Assembly: GCA_965153355.1 (NCBI GenBank)
Contig: OZ231128.1
Span: 15,128,001-15,192,000, forward strand
Direction of reading: 5' to 3'
DNA: 64,000 nucleotides
Origin: Flaccisagitta enflata
Lineage: Eukaryota; Chaetognatha; Sagittoidea; Aphragmophora
The notes under the pieces are model-generated. The model was not told where the DNA came from and did no database searches. It saw only the letters and a list, made by a program, of their open reading frames with translations. Of the stretch, positions 61,536 through 64,000 are shown piece after piece. Made by a program: the position numbers and the translations under genes. Every line of letters starts with the position of its first letter. Position 1 is the stretch's first letter.

Positions 61536-62076
61536 TACTCTTTTTTAAGAACCTTGTTTATAAGAACATTGAGGCTCAGATATGGAAACAAGGCCGGATA
61601 CACGGCAATCCAGTCGCGGACAGTTGGGCAGGAGCAGTGAAGCGAAAACCGCCCGGAATTCAGAATTGTGACGGACGGATAGACCTACCTACATACCGAC
61701 ATACCGACCAACACGGCAAGGTCTAGAGTCACGTGTCCGCGACTAAAAAAAAGAACAATAAGAACATCAGCCTCACAACCGCAGGAATTATAAAAACTTT
61801 TTTTTTTTTTTGGTTTAGGCAGTAAACAAAAAGATTTGTGACTGCATTATTTCAATAGTAGACATTAATCAGTCTTTCACTTAGATTTGATTTGAGAGTG
61901 ATTAATATTTTAGTTCTTATATCCTTTCAATTGCCAATTAACGTTAGGTAACCAAACTAAACATTCCTGTATAACCTAGATTATAAAAACAATAGCATTG
62001 TAAGAACAATTTGAGCCTTAAATCACTCTATAAACAAGAACATCGAGCCTCGGAAAAACGTAACATGTTCTCATAT
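61536..62076. mobile_element. Diverged AAGAACAT-type MITE sequence hosting AAGGCC insertions
   Basis: TACTCTTTTTTAAGAAC at 61530 and repeated AAGAACAT(T/C)(G/A)AG(G/C)CTC blocks at 61565, 61753 and 62036 resemble ends of the CACTTTTTTTT family. Two AAGGCC elements sit within or against these blocks. Exact limits unclear. Confidence 0.45.
61587..61749 (+). mobile_element. AAGGCC element, complete
   Basis: 5' end AAACAAGGCCGGATACACGGC, 5' motif AGTCGCGGAC, GACC/TACC tract and 3' hairpin AGTCACGTGTCCGCGACT plus AAAAA. The 5' motif is an exact inverted match to GTCCGCGACT. Confidence 0.85.
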
Positions 62077-62276
62077 AAACAAGGCCGGATACTAGGCTAC
62101 CCCAGTCGCGTGTGGGTAGGCAGGGGCTGTACTTGAGGCCACTTGGATCATTTGGGTAGGAGCAGTAAGGCCAAAGGCCGCAAAAAAAAAAAAAAAAAAA
62201 AAAGACTAAAGTGTGAAAGATGGTCCGACGGATTGACAAAGCGGGGTGTAAGTCGCGTAGCACGCGACTAAAAAAA
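62076..62276 (+). mobile_element. AAGGCC element, complete
   Basis: 5' end AAACAAGGCCGGATACTAGGC, 5' motif AGTCGCGTGT, GGCAGGGGCTGTACTTGAGG, an A run and 3' hairpin AGTCGCGTAGCACGCGACT plus AAAA. Very close to the copy at 15558-15738. Confidence 0.85.
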
Positions 62277-62282
62277 GGAGTA

Positions 62283-62697
62283 CACTTTCTTTTTTTTATA
62301 AGAGACTAGTTTATAAGAGACATGAGCCTGAGATTTGCCAAAATTCTAAGAACAACATAAGAAACAGTCCAGGCTGAGATTTAGTCTTGGCCATTTTCAA
62401 AAGAACTTTTTTTTCAGTTTCTTATTTAAAACCTAAATTTTTCAGAAATATAAGTTTTTTATTATTAAAAATGACTTTTTTGCCTATGAAATCAGGCATT
62501 TAAAAAAAAACAAAATATGATGATCATCAAGTTTAAGATACAATTGTTATAAATAAGGTATTTTTATACGATTTTTATATTTGTAAACATCGGAGAAATT
62601 AAGAACACTTAAAGAGAATTTCAGGCTGAAAATGGCTGAAAAATTAAGAACACCCAGGCTGATTTCAAAAAAGTTGTCTCTTATAAAAAAAAAAGTG
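62283..62697. mobile_element. Tc1/mariner-type MITE (CACTTT family), variant
   Basis: 415 bp with ends CACTTTCTTTTTTTTATAAG and, inverted, CACTTTTTTTTTTATAAG; TA flanks at 62281-62282 and 62698-62699. The interior differs from the copies at 17187 and 32011, with GCCTGAGAT and CAGGCTGA blocks at the two ends. Confidence 0.8.
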
Positions 62698-62956
62698 TAT
62701 TATGTTGAATGGACAAATTTTGATGGAGACTAAATAAGAGATGTTGACTTTTCATGGCTACCCCTAAAACGCCCCTAGAAGGCCCTTGTTTGGTAGCATG
62801 TGATTAACGTTTCCTGACTACATGTTTTTTATTTGCGATCTGTTGATCTAGATGATATGATGAAACCAGAATCTTGACCACTCAATAGAGAGCGGCAATG
62901 CAAACATTTTGTCGCCCAGCGCTTTCATATTGGTTGGCTTCTATTTTGAATTTTCA

Positions 62957-63170
62957 GAATGTGAGTACCCTGTCATTTTGCTGTTGCTATGATACTATTA
63001 AAATTGATAAATGTTGCTGTTTGATATATTTCTTTTTATTTTTTGACTGCTGTTGAAAAGAAGAATGTGGGTACCCTGTCATTTTGCTGTTGCTATGATA
63101 CTATTGAAATTGATAAATTTCGATGTTTGATATATTTCTTTTACTTTTTTCGACTTTTGTTGGAAATAAG
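62957..63170. repeat. 106-bp tandem duplication
   Basis: GTACCCTGTCATTTTGCTG occurs at 62965 and 63071, and the intervening sequence is repeated with few changes. Confidence 0.85.
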
Positions 63171-63314
63171 AGGCAAACATTTTAATAAGAAGAGGTTGGA
63201 AGAAATCACCACCATGAGGAGCACATGGGGTTTGCCAAGCTAGTCAGTTTTTCTCCACTCCCCAGCAGCTAAATCTTATGAAAACCTAGAAAGAATTAAT
63301 TTCCTTGCATTCTA

Positions 63315-63840
63315 CAGTAAGATGAAAGCTAAGACGACCAAGACTAGAGGATAGATTTTAGGTGTTTTATTTTGATTTGATTTATAAAAAAATAGGATTT
63401 ATATTAATTAAAGATTGTTTTATTATTTGAATATATTTGCTTATAATTTGAATTCATCAAGTTTTGATTATTCAATGTTCTAGCTTAATTTATTAGATTA
63501 AGCAAAAAATTTTATATAATTAATAAAAAAATTACTGTATTTCTTGCATTTATCGCCCCCTCTTTGATTATCGCCCCCCCCCTTTTTTTCTGAAATAATA
63601 AGCTAGAGATAAAAGTGATTTTTCAGATAAATCATAAAAAAATTCATGGGTAATTAGATTTTTTGGTAAAAAAACATATGGGAATAAGATGCAATATAAT
63701 AAAATATTCTCTTTTTTATTGATTTATTGATTTGAATTATAAAAAAATTGTAAAAAAGTGTGAATTTCATAAAACATTATTCGGACATTAATGAATAAGG
63801 GGTGCTAATTGCAGGTTTAAAATGACAATGTTTAATTTTA
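63315..63840 (+). mobile_element. CAGTAAGATG family, left part
   Basis: After TA (63313-63314) it begins CAGTAAGATGAAAGCTAAG. AAGACGACCAAGACTAG and TTGAATATATTTGCTT match 41200-43490. A C-tract at 63577 follows. The right end is not in the window. Confidence 0.65.
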
Positions 63841-63844
63841 ATTT

Positions 63845-64000
63845 CAATAGTCGCAAAAGCGTTAGATGGTCAGCGGTACCCGTTGCCCCTAAGTGAGTAT
63901 ATGTGGGTGTGTGATGGTGAGAGGGGCAGCGGCCCCGAAGGGGCCGATGACCTATGCTTAGTGAGTTTTGAAGGTCTAGGATTGAATTTGTGCATCAATA
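63845..64000 (+). mobile_element. Hairpin-module composite element, cut by the window end
   Basis: Head AGTCGCAAAAGCGTTAGATGG and GGTCAGCGGTACCCGTTGCC, then CGGCCCCGAAGGGGCCG (a perfect 7-bp stem with GAA loop) and GATGACCTATGCTTAG. The minisatellite would begin beyond 63990. Confidence 0.75.

Noticed and set aside
61325-61726. 133-codon frame ending in QGRIHGNPVADSWAGAV
   Set aside because: The C-terminal third is a translation of an AAGGCC element. Similar peptides (GRIHG..S..GAG) appear wherever that element is translated.

Overview
The window is a 64 kb eukaryotic gene desert, AT-rich apart from GC-rich repeat cores. I found no convincing protein-coding gene, rRNA or tRNA. It lacks bacterial features (packed ORFs, Shine-Dalgarno sites, operons). 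It holds long dinucleotide arrays, minisatellites, dense MITE-like DNA transposon relics and degenerate TTAGGG/CCCTAA-like tracts. A metazoan, perhaps a marine invertebrate, is the most economical guess. No gene is available to place it, so the organism is uncertain. The long open frames (for example 1565 codons at 54169-58866) are by-products of tandem repeats whose period is a multiple of three or whose unit lacks stops.

Layout. 1-9 kb: a 112-bp tandem repeat, a 1.2-1.3 kb inverted duplication (1411-2717 against 6050-7259), an element with CAATAC-rich ends, a MULE-like element and two composite hairpin-ended elements. 8.4-11.1 kb: pyrimidine simple repeats with higher-order structure. 11.1-21 kb: composite minisatellite elements, a palindromic TA-flanked MITE and a 5.85 kb MULE-like unit (15134-20983) full of other repeats. 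21-26 kb: TIR elements and large ACAT/ACTT and GA arrays. 26-34.8 kb: palindromes, a cluster of hairpin-ended elements, a telomere-like tract, a 130-bp hAT MITE with 8-bp target duplication and Tc1/mariner-type MITEs. 35-37.5 kb: four copies of one core, each at the centre of an inverted repeat whose outer arms differ. 38-43.5 kb: more TA-flanked elements. 46-51.7 kb: palindromes, including a three-level nest of insertions. 54.2-58.8 kb: a 4.65 kb, 21-bp satellite with ordered variant blocks. 59-64 kb: a palindrome carrying GCATATGC-like repeats, C-rich minisatellites and further MITEs.

The most interesting system is a dispersed family seen about 29 times, here called the AAGGCC element. Its 5' end reads ACAAGGCCGGATACACGGC. 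A 9-10 bp motif follows shortly after, then a (GACG/GACC)n tract, and it ends in a hairpin followed by AAAA. The 5' motif is the inverted complement of the distal arm of the 3' hairpin, and the two change together between copies. Larger versions carry a module built on CCCCGAAGGGG hairpins that encloses 21-bp minisatellites. This layout resembles the non-autonomous Helentron/HINE class (asymmetric inverted ends, central tandem repeats, 3' stem-loop), but that assignment is inference.
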